Positions 24,501 to 34,872 of a stretch of DNA of 64,000 nt are shown piece after piece. The position numbers and the translations under genes are program-made. Every line of letters starts with the position of its first letter. The stretch's first letter is position 1. The stretch spans positions 58,377,091-58,441,090 of the forward strand of contig NC_067195.1 of the NCBI RefSeq assembly GCF_000699445.3, in the 5' to 3' direction. This stretch comes from Schistosoma haematobium. Its lineage: Eukaryota; Platyhelminthes; Trematoda; Strigeidida; Schistosomatidae. The notes under the pieces were generated by a model. It had not been told where the DNA came from. It made no database searches and saw only the letters and a program-made list of their open reading frames with translations.

Positions 24501-27500
24501 TCATGATCTCAATCAAAAACTTAACGATCTCCACAACCCCTATACTGATTCTTTATTGCTCACGAAAACGAAATTTCCACGAAATGATTATCTTTTCCTG
24601 GGTTTCTGTTCCTCAGTCACATATTGCATGTTAATATACTGAGTAATCACAGTGATAATTTAGCCCTAGTTTTGCATGCCGATGAATTACGTAACTGCTT
24701 AGATCATTCTGAGAAGCTAACTTTGATGACTATTTTATATTGAATGTTTTGTTCCACTTCCTACTGTAGGTTCGGTTACAGTTAAAATCATCAGAAGGTG
24801 GTCGTGTAATTCATCGATTCCCCTCTACGGCGACTATTTACGATGTACGAAATTGGCTTCAAGAGTTGGTGTCCTGTGATTTCCAAATGGTGGATAACTC
24901 TCAAGTTTTAAGTGAAACTGACCGTAATAACTTTAAAAATTTAGTCTTGCAAGGATTTCGGTTTCTGCAGTTATATCCTAAAAGGTAACCCTCAGTGTGT
25001 CGTGCTGATGTCAGTTTGACTACTTTGTATATTTATTTATTTGAACACATGAATATTGGTACAAAGGGGCACCAGATACTTATGCGTCATACCATAATGA
25101 GGATGTAAAGTTCTATAACTGTGACGGCAGATTAGAGGACAGCGAATTATTGATCGGACCAAAGGCGTGCAAACACGTAGAACGGCCTAGGGTTCTGATT
25201 GGTCCCGCTTCCCTGTCTAGCCCAGCCAGTTGAGTCCAGAACACAAGTCTCAACCTCGGATATATGAATCATTATATTTCAAACACACTGTTTATATACT
25301 AATCAAGCAGACCACATCGTACCATAAAACAGAAAATAACATTGTACAATATTGACTAGTAGGAAAATGACACGTGAAATAAATACTGACCAATAAGAAA
25401 ATAATATCATCTCCAAGTCCAAGAATAGCATTAGACTTGATAGAATAATTTTTGAGATATTTTCCTGAATATCCCAACGTAAAGATATAAAGAATGTAAC
25501 GTGCGTATAAGAAAAAAAAGCAGTGTAACAATGAACAGAAATTAGTGTATGATAATGAAATAACAACAATCCGAGAGACAGTTCAATTAGCAAAAGTACA
25601 GCCACAGAGACTTCTTCCACTTAAATAAGTTACGTTTTTTTTATGAAGAAAGGAAAAGAAGTTTACAACAGGATCGCCACTGGCTTCTATTCTGAGCCAT
25701 ATCTGATAGCATCTCTAGCCACTGTGTCGCACCATCTCTAGGACCCCAACGAGATGGTCGTGAGGGACCAACAGAAGCCAGTCCTTTGCAGCCTTCTTTC
25801 ATACCGCAACACCATGTCATACACTGACCACCTCTCCACTTTTTCCAACCAGTCCCAGGGTCGGCAAATAATGCACGACGTGGAATTCTCTGGGACGACA
25901 TTCGTAGAACATGTCCAAGCCACCGAAGTCGATGTTTCAAGATGGTGACACCAATTGCATTATCGTCTCTGTGCCCGAACACACGATGCGGAACCTCTGC
26001 ATTACTGACATGGTGTTGCCACTGGATGTCAGCCATCCTTCGGAGGCAACGATGATCGAACACAGAGAGTCGTCTAACGTCCTCAACTCGGAGAGGCCAG
26101 GTTTCACAAGCATAGAGCAAAACTGCTCTCACCGACGCGTTATAGATCCGACCTTTTACAGCCAGACTAACATCACGAAGGCGCCAAAGATGACACAGAT
26201 TGGCATAAGCCGCTCTGGCTTTCACTATACGTGCATTGATCTCATCACTCACGCCACCACCAGCACTTATGCAGCTACCTAGATACACGAACTTCTCGAT
26301 TACTATTTGCTCACTACACATGGTGAGTGTAGGATCAGGGTCCTGCCAATCTTATAAAAGTACTTTGCACTTGGAAGGTGCGAAGCACATACCATACCTA
26401 CGGACACTGATTGCCAACTGATTAAGTGCGGATTGCATTTCTTGTGTATTATCGCACGGTAAGACAATATCATCCACATACTCAAGGTCGAGAAGTATTT
26501 TTGCAGGCAACAGATTCACACCCCGATTACTTACATCCATCAGAGCTGTTTCCAGAACGTCGTTGATAGCAAAGTTGAGGAGAAATGGTGAGAATGGGCA
26601 ACCCTGCTTGAATGGAACAGTGGAGAGGGGTGGTTGTATGGCCTTTAAGATGTTAATAAAATTCTCAGGCACACCCTTCTTCAATAGACAATCCTAGAGA
26701 ACAGTCCTATCCAACGAATCGAAGGCAGCCCTGATGTCAAGAAACACTACGATTGTTGGCCTTTGATAAGTATGGCGGTGTTCTAACATTTGGCGGAGGG
26801 TGAAGATCTGATCAATACATCCTCCACCAGAACGAAACCCAGCCTGCTCCTCACGAGTCAATCTTTCTCGGGTTTTGAACAACCTACGAAGAATGACGGG
26901 AGCCAATAGCTTAGACGCAATCGGAAGTAGACTTATCCCCCGATAGTTGTTACAGGAACGACGCGAACCCTTTTTAAAGATAGGGACAACTATCGACTCA
27001 TTCCATGACGTTGGTACACTCTCTAGCTCCCAAACCTTTGTAAACAGCGTCGTCAATTCCCTAGTCAGAAAGTCACCACCATCTTTAAAAAGGGTCGGAG
27101 GTAAGTCATCTGGGCCAGGTGATTTGTTCCTTGCGGACTTCCGCCTCGTTTTGTGGATCAGTCGTCACCGGCCATAGAGGGCAGGACAATCTGACCGATG
27201 TTGCCGGAGCAGCAGGCCAGTTGAACTTCCCTTCGAAAAATTCTGCCCATCGTCCAAGACGTCGATGGATGTTAGTGATTGGTGTACCGTCATCCTCGCA
27301 GATTGTTTCGCTCACACCAGACTTCTTGCTGCCAGTGGCTCGGATGAGTTGGAAGAGCTCCCGGTAATTACCAGATGCAGCTGCTGCTTCCAGCTCATAA
27401 GCACGCTTCGACCACCAGGCTTCTCGGTCCTTACGCAAGCTTTGCCCAATTTCATTACGTAACATGCTTCGTTTATGGTCAAACTCACGGTCACTCGGAG

Positions 27501-30500
27501 TAGACCGACGGGCTTCAATGAGTTGTAAGGGACCAGAAAAACCCAGTGCTTATATGCGGGACGTTTTGCGAAGCCACAAAGCCATTTTGTATAACCCGTA
27601 TCCACACGTTAATACTTCTTTTCTAGATGTTTATTACCTCTGAATTGTGTTCCTCTTTAACAATCCACTTAAAATCGGGTTGACAGAATGGAAAATATGA
27701 AATCCTAGACCACATGCTTAATAAATCTTAAAAAAAATAAATAGGCGTTTTCATACAAATCCTGTCGGAAATATACAGAAGTGCTTTCGTTTATTGCTTA
27801 TATAAGAGAGGACTAGCACTATGGCCTGGATAATTTTCTCAATGTCTACTTCGTGAAAATGCGTGACTCTAACTGGGTAAGAGTGAACACTCCGAAAATG
27901 TTTTACTTTAGCTTTTTCGCTGTCATAATTTAGTGAATAAAGACTTGATGGGGATAACCAATTCATTGTTTAACGCAAAACCACAGTGGCCTAGTTAAAT
28001 GTGAAAACCAGACATTAAATACATCATTTGCACATCTTGGCGTTGTCCTTTACATACCTCATTACTCCTCTAATTCTGTTGTTATTTCGATTGCTCTCAG
28101 ATTTTCTTCCTGTTCTTTTCATTGCAATCTTCTGATGCCAGGCATTTCATTTCTTATTGGTGCTGTATGTTACTTATATCTGTCAATATAAGTAGCATAC
28201 ACAATAATATTTTGCGACTACTTTCCTTTGAAATATTGTTTTGTTTCAAAATTAGAATTGGTACAACCACATTAATACTACTGCACTTTAGCGACCTTTA
28301 GATTTTTATGTCCCATGTTGGCGATCATAACTTACTTACTTACTTACGCCTGTTACTCCCAATGGAGCATAGGCCGCTGACCAGCATTCTCCAACCCACT
28401 CTGTCCTGGGCCTTCTTTTCTAGTTCCATCCAATTCTTGTTCATTTTTCTCATGTCTATTTCCATTTCCCGTCGTAATGTGTTCTTTGGTCTTCCTCTTC
28501 TCCTTTGGCCTTCAGGATTCCATGTGAGGGCTTGTCTTGTGACGCAGTTGGGTGCTTTCCTCAATATGTGTCCTATCAACTTCCAGCGCTTCTTCCTGAT
28601 TTCTTCCTCCGCTGGGATCTGGTTTGTTCTCTCCCACAGTAGGTTGTTGCTAATAGTGTCCGGCCAATGGATCTGAAGTATTTTGCGTAGACAATTGTTA
28701 AATAAACACCTGTATTTTCTGGATGATGGCTTTCGTAGTTCTCCAGGTTTCTGCCCCAGTAAACAGTAGAACTGTCTTGACATTTGTATTGAAAATCCTG
28801 ACCTTGGTGTTGGTTTACAGTTGCTTTGAGTTCCAGATGTTCTTCAGTTGTAAATATGCTGCTCTTGCTTTACCGATCTGGGCCTTCACATCTGCATCAG
28901 ATCTACCCTGTTCATCAATGATGCTGCCCAAATATGTAAAGGTTTTTACATCTTCCATATATTCTCCGTCAATTGTGATTGGATTGGTGCATGCTGTATT
29001 GTATCGGAGAATCCTGCTTTTCCCTTTGTGTATATTGAGACCTATTGCTGCTGAGGCTGCTGCCACACTGTTCGTCTTCTCCTGCATTTGTTGTTGCGTT
29101 TGGGATAGAAGGGCCAGATCGTCTGCGAAGTCTAGATCGTCCAATTGCATCCTAGATGTCCATTGTATCCCGTGCTTCCCTTCAGACGTTGACGTCTTCA
29201 TGATCCAGTCGATCACCAGGAGAAAGAGAAAGGGTGAGAGTAAGCAACCTTGCCTAACACCGGTCTTTACCTCGAACGAGTCTGTCAATTGTCTCCCATG
29301 CACGATTTTGCAGTTTAATCCATCATAGGAATTCTGTATTATATTGACTATCTTCTGAGGCACGCCGTAGTGTCGAAGAAGTTTCCATAGTGTTGTTCTG
29401 TCCACGCTATCAAATGCCTTTTCGTAGTCAATGAAGTTGATGTAGAGTGATGAATTCCATTCAATTGATTGTTCCACAATGATCCGTAGAGTTGCGATTT
29501 GGTCTGTAAACGATCTATCCTTACGGAATCCTGCCTGTTGGTCACGAAGTTGGGCGTCTACGCAGTCCTTCATCCTGTTTAACAATACCCTGTTGAAGAC
29601 TTTTTTCGGTATTGAGAGAAGAGTGATGCCCCTGTAGTTATCACACTTGCTGAGATCGCCTTTCTTCGGTATTTTGATCAGAAGTCCTTCTTTCCAGCCT
29701 TTTGGTACTTGTTCCTCATCCCAAATCTTATTGAAGAGATTGTGGAGTATCCTTGCAGTTGCTGCTACGTCTGCTTTTAGTACCTCTGCTGGGATGTTGT
29801 CCGGTCCTGCTGCTTTGCCACTCTTCATTTGTCTGATGGCCATGTTGATTTCTTCAATTGTAGGTGGGCCAACATTGATTGGGAAGTCCGTGGGTGCTGC
29901 TTCGATGTTGGGTGGGTTCAGTGGGGCTGGTCGATTCAAGAGTTCCTTGAAGTGTTCTACCCACCTGTTTTGTTGCTCTTCAATGTTGGTGATTACCTCG
30001 CCTTCTTTGCTTTTCACTGGTCGTTCAGGTTTTCGGCGATTTCCAGAGAGTTTCTTTGTCGTGTCATACAATTGTCTCATGTTTCCTTCTCTTGCAGCAT
30101 TTTCCGCCGCCGTTGCTAAATCTTCCACATATTTATGTTTGTCGGTTCTGATGCTCTTCTTCACTTGTTTGTCAACTTCTGTGTATTCAGCTTGTGCCCT
30201 GGCTTTTTCTGCTCTTGTTCGACCGGTATTGATTGCTGCTTTCTTGTTCCTCCTTTCTTGAATCTTATCCAGTGTATCAACAGTGATCCATTCCTTGTGA
30301 TGGTGCTTCTTGTGGCCCAGGACCTCACGACATGTTGAAGTGATTGCCTCTTTGATCCCCTTCCAATTGCTCTCCACAGTAGTTCCTTCTCCATTGAGTA
30401 GATCATGAAAGGCCTGGAACTTGTTGCTGAGGTCTATCTTGAATTTGTTGAGTTTGTTAGTATCCTGAAGAAAGGCCGTATTGAACTTTTGTGATATTGT

Positions 30501-33500
30501 CCGCCCCGTTGTCCAGTGTTTCTTGAGTTTCAATTTCATTTTGGCGACCAACAAGTGATGATCTGAAGCTATATCAACTCCTCTCTTGGTTCTCACGTCC
30601 TCTATAGTCCTCCTGAACGTTTTGTTGATGCAAATATGGTCGATTTGGTTTTGTGTAGAGTGATCCGGTGAAGTCTATGTGGTTTTGTGTATGCGTTTAT
30701 GTGGAAATATGATGCCGCCTATGACCAGCTTATTGAAGGCACATAGATTTGCGAATCTCTCACCATTTTCATTTCTTTCTCCCAGTCCTTGTCGTCCCAT
30801 GATGTCTTCATGTCCAGTGTTGTCCATTCCAACCTTGGCATTGAAATCTCCCATCAGAATGGTCAGGTCCTTTGTTGGGCACTTCTCGGTGATTGACTGC
30901 AGCCTATTGTAGAATTGATCTTTAGCGTCTTCATTGTAGTCGTTGGTAGGCGCATAGCATTGGATGACGTTCATTGTAATGCCCTCTTTCTTTGTTTTAA
31001 ACGACGCTTTGATGATTCTTGGTCCATGAGATTCCCATCCTATAAGTGCATTTTGCGCTTGTTTGGACAGCATCAATGCAACTCCTTGTGTATGTGGTGC
31101 ATTTTCTTCTTCATGGCCGGAGTATAACAGGAGCTCTCCTGTAGTCAGTCGTTGTTGTCCAACTTGTGTCCAATGTGTTTCACTGATCCCAAGTACCTCT
31201 AGGTTGTATCTCCTCATTTCTGCAGCAATTTGGAAGACACTCCCAGTGTCCCACATTGTACGAACATTCCATTTACCTAAATAAATGGTCGCTCTGGTTG
31301 TCAGAAGGGGCATCGGCCTCGTAACTTCCGAAGGAATTCGGCTTTCTTCATGAGGCGTCATAGTTCTTCTAAAAGAAGACCTGACTCCCAGGGCAGAGTT
31401 TAAAAGGTTTAAATAATTTTTTCTGGTTAGCGTTTTCTTAGCGAGTTAGTTTTCTACGGGATGGGGACGCTAACCCCATGCCCAACCCTCCTCCTTTATC
31501 CGGGCTTGAGACCGGCAGTAGCCCCCGGAGGGACTCCAGGCGGAGTTGGCGATCATGAATGATCATCAAAATCAAGAATGTCACTGACTAGATGATGAAT
31601 GAAGACAATGTATTTTGGTAGTTCTGTTCAACATAGGTATTTAAAAAATGATAATAGGTTTTTGTCATCTTGAAATAAACTTCTTTCACAGTAAATTTTC
31701 ATTCGTTTGAATAAAGATCAGTGTATGTTCGAATCTTTTATCGTATCGTAAAAGCTTCTATCGATGACTTTTCACAAAATTTACTTATAGACTCCTTGAA
31801 AAGTCGATGAATTATCAGAAAGCAACAGAATTCTTAGGCAATTCACCCTCATCATTTAATGGGTCAAAAGTGACATGATTTCGCACTAACTTCTAACAGA
31901 AGAAAATGGACTATTTCTAGTTAATTCATGCTTCGACTAAGATCTGCATCGAATAGAGTAAACATTCTCTGTTGCTCTATTTTCACACTACGTCATCTTC
32001 ATTGTATAGTAACAGGAAACTTATCAGTCCTTAATCGGCTCATAAACGTGTCCTCTTCCGAGGTTTTCATAAACCGCTAGTTGGTAGTACTTTTTAATTT
32101 ATGCATAAAAAATTAATAGTATATCTTGATTTGTTATACGGTGTGATAATATGGCTACACACAAATATTATCTTAAAAATGTTGAAATTAGTTTCAAAGT
32201 ATATCCCTAAATATTATGTTAGGTATATCTTACTACTGTGTACTCTTAAAAAATATCGATCCCATATTTTTTACTTTAATAATGTTACGATTTTTTGGTA
32301 CTTTCCATATAGGATCTTGGGACCAGAAGACGAATCTCAGTCATTAAGAGAACTTGGTTATTATCCATCAGCTGCATTGTTTCTTGTATTAAACAAATCT
32401 AATCAAGCTATCACGCGTTCAAATGGTTAGTTTATTGTTCATATTACACAGTTTCTAAAAATTTTCATACTTTACTTTCTCATTTACTATTTATTTTTAT
32501 GTCGTGATATCCAATTCACAATGAATAAGTTCATTACTAGTATTGTACAATTTGTCTAATTAATCTCATAATTTACATAAAATTCATTGGAGCTAACTTT
32601 GCTTCCGAAGGTATTGTTTGGTGTTCGGATAAGAATAATTGTAATAGTAAATTTCTATTTCCCTATTAGATAACCATTTAATATTTGGAAATTAAACACA
32701 TTCGGATAATATGATAACAATAAACTTTTTATTAGTATGGTGATTTGTGAAGATTGTAGCATTTTAACAGTTGAATTCCCGAGTCGATCTAAGCTAGACC
32801 ACCATTAAAAACCTAGAAACACTAAAAGGCCATTTCTTCATGGTATGGGACTCCTCATTAGTGCTCACTTACGATCCCGCACTCGGGACTCAACTGTAAA
32901 AAATACTACGATCTCCACAAATCCCTATACTGATAGTAATCATGTGCTCACTAGATGGATTTCCTGGAGTTCTAGTGAGAAGCAATGACCAATGGAGTCC
33001 AATCCGTATCGGGTGTGAGACAGTTGTCCACTTCAGATAATGGATGAAGAGTTGCACAAGATCATGTACTGTTTGGAGTTGAACTTGAACACCGTCGGAT
33101 GCCGACTCAAGTGTTTGCGTGCGAGACTGAAGATCCTGAGTTTGAGTCTTGCGTATGAATTGTGGATGCGCCCTGCTGAGGAGTTTCGTACTAGGACGAA
33201 ACGTCTGTTCAGTACTTCCAGGTTTTCTGTGGTAATCTAGCTTAGACCAACTTGTGAATTCAACTGTTAAAATAAAATCTTTATTTCTAATTAATTAACT
33301 TTAATTTACAAAATATACTGAGTGATTTTAATGATTTTGGGTATTTTCAGATGAATTATGTAGTTACGAAGCTTTTATTATCATTCTCAGCAACATCACT
33401 AGGACGGGTTTTAAGTAAGTGTTACAAATATCCAGTTGTCATCAGCAGTAAATAGAATTAGTTCATTACCAATAAATGAAAAGCCTAAAATTTCACTGCT

Positions 33501-34243
33501 TTAACTAGTTTACGAAGATTTGGAATGTGAGATTGTATGTAAATACTTTCTGATAGTTCAAGAGTCAGGTTTTAGCATACTTGGTATTCATTCTTTGAAT
33601 GAGTGTTTTCGGATTTTTGTATAGTCATTTCTTTCCTAAATCTTTAAGTGATGAGTAATATTTGACAGATTTCATCGTGAATCATAATCCGATGTTAACT
33701 GCAGATATTGTGTTTATTTCAACAATGAAACTCTTATGTGTCTTGTTATAAAATAATTTATTTACTTTGTTAAATTTTTATGATCAGAAGATATAGAACT
33801 TGTTAAAGATCCTTTAATAATTTCTCTTTTTTCATATAGATGGAATCGTGTCCCAGTTTTACAATATTATCAGTTCAGGCTTCAGCACTACTTATGGTTT
33901 AATTGGTTGGGCAGTAAGTGGTTTATATTCGTTGGGACAGAGTCTTGTATCCAGTCTGACAGGTTCTCGCACTCAGCAATCTAATAGTAATCCTCCTGGA
34001 AATACTGTACCTCCAAGTGGTTCAAAACAAAATCGTTCTGTAAGACGTCAAGTAAGTTCAAGATCATTCTGAAGGCGGAATTGATGTTATAATTCTAACT
34101 ACATGTAGTGTTTATAATATCATCGTTGATTGTGCTATATTTAATCTCTTTTATAGGGTAATGTTGCTCGTCTTTCGCACATGCCTGATAGTTCGGATGA
34201 TGAACAAGCCCGATGGAATGGAAATTCCACAGAACAACTGTGA
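9572..34243 (+). CDS. UBXN4: UBX domain-containing protein 4 (erasin) homologue, 9 exons
   Basis: Exons: 9572-9653, 9692-9766, 12488-12670, 14724-14995, 23041-23262, 24770-24984, 32313-32425, 33840-34051 and 34157-34243. All have GT-AG borders, phases agree, and they sum to 1461 nt (486 aa plus stop; the human protein is about 508). The start ATG has an in-frame TAG 21 nt upstream (9551). Seen: an N-terminal UAS/thioredoxin-like domain (starts [14 protein letters not shown], later [18 protein letters not shown]), a charged coiled coil (exons 4-5), a UBX domain (exons 6-7), a hydrophobic stretch (exon 8), and a C-terminus WNGNSTEQL close to the human WNGNSTQQM. In the family, the protein sits in the ER/nuclear envelope membrane and recruits p97/VCP for ER-associated degradation. 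The p97-binding FPR loop of UBX domains reads YPK here. Introns 4 and 6 (8.0 and 7.3 kb) are packed with retroelements; none breaks an exon. Confidence 0.93.
9654..9691 (+). other. 38-nt first intron of UBXN4
   Basis: This GT-AG intron of only 38 nt lies between exon 1 (ending in phase 1 after Lys27) and exon 2 (starting with the two bases that complete a Gly). Very short introns near the 5' end of a gene, followed by large ones downstream, are a known feature of schistosome genes. The donor is GTCTGT (weak) and the acceptor is TTTTCAG. It has the same phase-1 junction as expected from the protein alignment. Confidence 0.8.
9767..12487 (+). other. UBXN4 intron 2
   Basis: Mostly unique AT-rich sequence. 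Two moderately long open frames (10142-10396, 10614-10823) have no recognisable domain, and no splice sites would place them in UBXN4. An RTE 3' end lies at about 11574-11640. Confidence 0.5.
11574..11640 (-). mobile_element. 3' terminus of an RTE-type element with (CAGT)n tail
   Basis: On the minus strand, a GGTATGGCAACTC...CGATG... block ends in ACTGACTGACTGACTG. This matches the last ~65 bp and GACT-repeat tail of the RTE at 17747-22299. It is a strongly 5'-truncated insertion. A tRNA-B-box-like stretch (GGTTCAAATCC near 11672) adjoins it, but no A box is evident. Confidence 0.6.
12671..14723 (+). other. UBXN4 intron 3
   Basis: AT-rich intron. Its only recognised content is the ~307-bp segment 13366-13672, which recurs at 50391-50697. 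Confidence 0.5.
13366..13672 (+). repeat. ~307-bp segment duplicated at 50391-50697
   Basis: Both copies are in the same orientation and nearly identical by eye, with a handful of substitutions. They start at TATTACTTACTG and end just after CCTGGTTGATGCACAT. The segment has no convincing coding potential and no terminal repeats that I can see. It lies in a UBXN4 intron here and in a decarboxylase intron at the other site. Confidence 0.8.
15244..15779 (+). mobile_element. 536-bp non-autonomous retroposon with target-site duplication
   Basis: The sequence is flanked by the direct repeat ATAAATGACAT (15233-15243 and 15780-15790) and ends in an AATAATAAATAAA tail. Its last ~70 bp (GTGTGGCGCATATGTACTTGGTGCCCC...) match the 3' end of the family A RTE (compare 25038-25080 on the minus strand and about 50323-50375). 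The body is GC-richer than its surroundings and has one open frame (15242-15625) without a known domain. It is best read as a SINE-like or internally deleted passenger that borrows an RTE 3' end. Confidence 0.75.
16330..17746 (-). pseudogene. family A RTE retrotransposon, degraded (left part, split by a younger insertion)
   Basis: Minus-strand RT and C-terminal fragments parallel the copy at 25038-27590. They include the RLRWLGH-type C-terminus ([10 protein letters not shown]), the DDIV-like region, and the GCP(F)SPF region near 17270, all riddled with stops. The copy resumes at 22300-22700. Its 16330-16885 part is duplicated almost perfectly, inactivating changes included, at 49590-50165. 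The chimeric RTE 17747-22299 interrupts it. Confidence 0.75.
17735..17746. repeat. 12-bp target-site duplication, left copy (pair at 22300-22311)
   Basis: AATTCCCAAACC occurs immediately before and after the 17747-22299 element. The same sequence belongs once in the interrupted family A copy (compare CTCCCAAACC near 27027). This proves insertion by target-primed reverse transcription into the older element. Confidence 0.85.
18748..20058 (+). pseudogene. RTE APE-type endonuclease ORF, frameshifted at its end
   Basis: The ORF carries the ordered motifs of an APE-like endonuclease: [34 protein letters not shown] and SDHALV. It nicks target DNA to prime reverse transcription. After about codon 340 the frame slips: the natural linker frame ([16 protein letters not shown]..., then [16 protein letters not shown]) is read out of phase. 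The last ~260 bp (19805-20072) are almost identical to 27570-27305 on the minus strand. Confidence 0.8.
20075..22030 (+). pseudogene. RTE reverse transcriptase ORF interrupted by one TGA
   Basis: A single frame runs from 20075 to 22030, broken only by TGA at 20657-20659 where a Trp is expected ([19 protein letters not shown]). Motifs: [65 protein letters not shown] and [12 protein letters not shown] (catalytic pair intact), then the C-terminal region [28 protein letters not shown]. It is the best-preserved reverse transcriptase in the window. Confidence 0.88.
22300..22700 (-). pseudogene. family A RTE retrotransposon, right part of the split copy
   Basis: Continuation of the copy at 16330-17746 after the 12-bp duplication. 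It aligns by eye with 27000-27420 (AGTCGTCACCGGCCATAGA, CTCACTAGACTTC.TGC, TTGAAAGAGCT..CGGGAGCT), covering the linker before the reverse transcriptase. It is heavily mutated. Confidence 0.7.
23796..23876 (+). mobile_element. RTE 3'-end remnant
   Basis: An ~80-bp stretch ending in GGTTGACTGA resembles the last bases of the RTE at 17747-22299 (ATGCACAGATTCGTGCCAGGTC.TACGTTGT). It is a strongly 5'-truncated insertion inside UBXN4 intron 5. Confidence 0.45.
23985..24148 (-). mobile_element. Sm-alpha-type retroposon in fold-back form
   Basis: A hammerhead core on the minus strand (CTGAAGA at 24080-24074, GAAA at 24058-24055) lies inside a perfect inverted repeat. The left arm 23989-24026 and right arm 24081-24118 are 38 bp each with no mismatch. 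The arms are the conserved tail of the retroposon (TCATGATCTCAATC). A transcript would fold into one long hairpin. It abuts the full unit at 24149-24548. Confidence 0.8.
24149..24548 (+). mobile_element. Sm-alpha-type tRNA-derived retroposon, complete unit
   Basis: This unit is the reference for all related copies in the window. A tRNA-like promoter is visible: an A box (TGGTCTAGTTGG, 24340-24351) and a B box (GGTTCGAATCTC, 24384-24395), spaced as in a tRNA. The hammerhead ribozyme (24419-24464) follows, then the family tail TTCCAGG...TGATTCATGATCTCAATC..CCACAACCCCTATACTGAT. Sm-alpha elements are known Pol III-transcribed schistosome repeats that encode self-cleaving RNA. Confidence 0.85.
24419..24464 (+). 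ncRNA. hammerhead ribozyme (Sm-alpha type)
   Basis: All core nucleotides are present. Stem I 5' strand GCACTG (24419-24424); CTGAAGA, matching CUGANGA (24425-24431); stem II GTCC/GGAC around a 7-nt loop (24432-24446); GAAA (24447-24450); a 2-bp stem III (A-T, C-G) closing a GGCC loop; cleavage expected after GTC at 24458; stem I 3' strand CAGTGC (24459-24464), perfectly complementary to the 5' strand. Schistosome satellite hammerheads of this architecture are known to self-cleave. Confidence 0.82.
24985..25037 (+). other. start of UBXN4 intron 6
   Basis: The intron 24985-32312 contains two large minus-strand LINEs (25038-27590 and 28329-31544) separated by about 740 bp of unremarkable AT-rich sequence (27591-28316). 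Confidence 0.5.
25038..27590 (-). mobile_element. family A RTE-clade retrotransposon, 5'-truncated and inactive
   Basis: Minus strand. It begins in the linker between endonuclease and reverse transcriptase ([17 protein letters not shown] near 27480) and continues [74 protein letters not shown] and [10 protein letters not shown], then [14 protein letters not shown] and the C-terminal domain to 25641. A ~600-bp 3' UTR follows, ending GGTGCCCC..ACC..AAATAAATAAATA. In-frame stops near 26693 and 26351 and a frameshift in the linker inactivate it. No target duplication was identified. Confidence 0.85.
28317..28328. repeat. 12-bp target-site duplication, left copy (pair at 31545-31556)
   Basis: GTTGGCGATCAT is repeated exactly on both sides of the SR2-like element, giving its precise ends. 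Confidence 0.9.
28329..31544 (-). mobile_element. full-length SR2-like RTE-clade retrotransposon
   Basis: 3216 bp between perfect 12-bp target duplications, on the minus strand. It has a structured ~170-bp 5' leader (31544-31362), one long endonuclease-reverse transcriptase frame with a few lesions, and a tail of GTAA units (plus strand ACTTACTTACTTACG). The protein closely matches what I recall of SR2/SjR2. The leader alone recurs as a separate insertion at 46170-46292. It sits in UBXN4 intron 6, antisense to the gene. Confidence 0.9.
28340..31361 (-). pseudogene. SR2-like endonuclease/reverse transcriptase polyprotein with two stops and one frameshift
   Basis: Endonuclease: [40 protein letters not shown] and SDHHLL. 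A TAG after HKTT (about 30675) stands where a Trp is expected; the frame continues in phase. Reverse transcriptase: [69 protein letters not shown] and [13 protein letters not shown] (catalytic pair intact). A TAA after NSKQL (about 28815) and an extra T near 28708 disturb the C-terminal part, which resumes as [23 protein letters not shown] to 28340. Three lesions in ~1000 codons indicate a recent insertion. Confidence 0.88.
31557..32312 (+). other. end of UBXN4 intron 6
   Basis: AT-rich intronic sequence with nothing recognisable. The open frame starting at 32101 runs into exon 7, but only 32313-32425 matches the UBX domain. Confidence 0.6.
32762..33272. mobile_element. Sm-alpha-type retroposon, inverted partial dimer
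   Basis: A degenerate minus-strand unit (GGCCATTTCTTCATGG..) is followed by a plus-strand unit with the tRNA-like head (CGGATGCCGACTCAAG) and a decayed hammerhead (CTGAGGA at about 33174; GAAA present; stem III lost; stem II weakened). It lies in UBXN4 intron 7. Confidence 0.7.
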
Positions 34244-34342
34244 TACATACTACTGTTAAGCTGCTATTAAATGTCTTGTCTTTCCTTACTTTGAATTGTA
34301 TATTCAGTTAACACACTCCTATTGTAACTGCAAAAAGCATAG

Positions 34343-34348
34343 AATAAA
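34343..34348 (+). terminator. candidate poly(A) signal of UBXN4
   Basis: An AATAAA hexamer lies 100 nt after the UBXN4 stop codon, in AT-rich sequence. It is the first canonical signal downstream of the last exon. No transcript evidence is available here. Confidence 0.5.
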
Positions 34349-34872
34349 TAATATCTTTCTAGATGAACGAAATATGAAAGACAGTTTTAAATTAACTCAT
34401 TCACAAATGTTTTCTATCTCATAACATACCCTTATATATTTGATATGGTTTCTTGAAAAAACTGGAAGCGCTATATCGTGTTATTTAATTTATAAAGTCC
34501 AGTAATTGATTTTTACCAAGGCGCACAGAAAGTGTATATGATCTTGTTTAGTTTTGTTGGTTAAAAGTGTTTTTATTTACTAAACATTTTCGTATTTCAA
34601 AAATAATTTCATAAATACACCTAATAACAGTAAAAACTTGTTGGATACATGTTGTACTTCATACTAGGCATATAATTATCTTTGTTAGATATACTCACGA
34701 TATGGAGCTACAGTCAATTTTTTTAAACTTCCATTTGTATCTTCAATCTAACCTTGTTACTCGTCTGAATGTTCTCGAGCCGGTACCAGTTTTTCGGATA
34801 CTTTAAAGTTTTAATTTCATTCACGTTTATTGTACCACTTATTATAGTCATAGGAGTAGATCTAACAAATTG

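Noticed and set aside
25303..25620. 105-codon hydrophobic frame resembling a membrane protein
   Set aside because: It lies in the 3' UTR of the family A RTE; its hydrophobicity follows from T-rich sequence.
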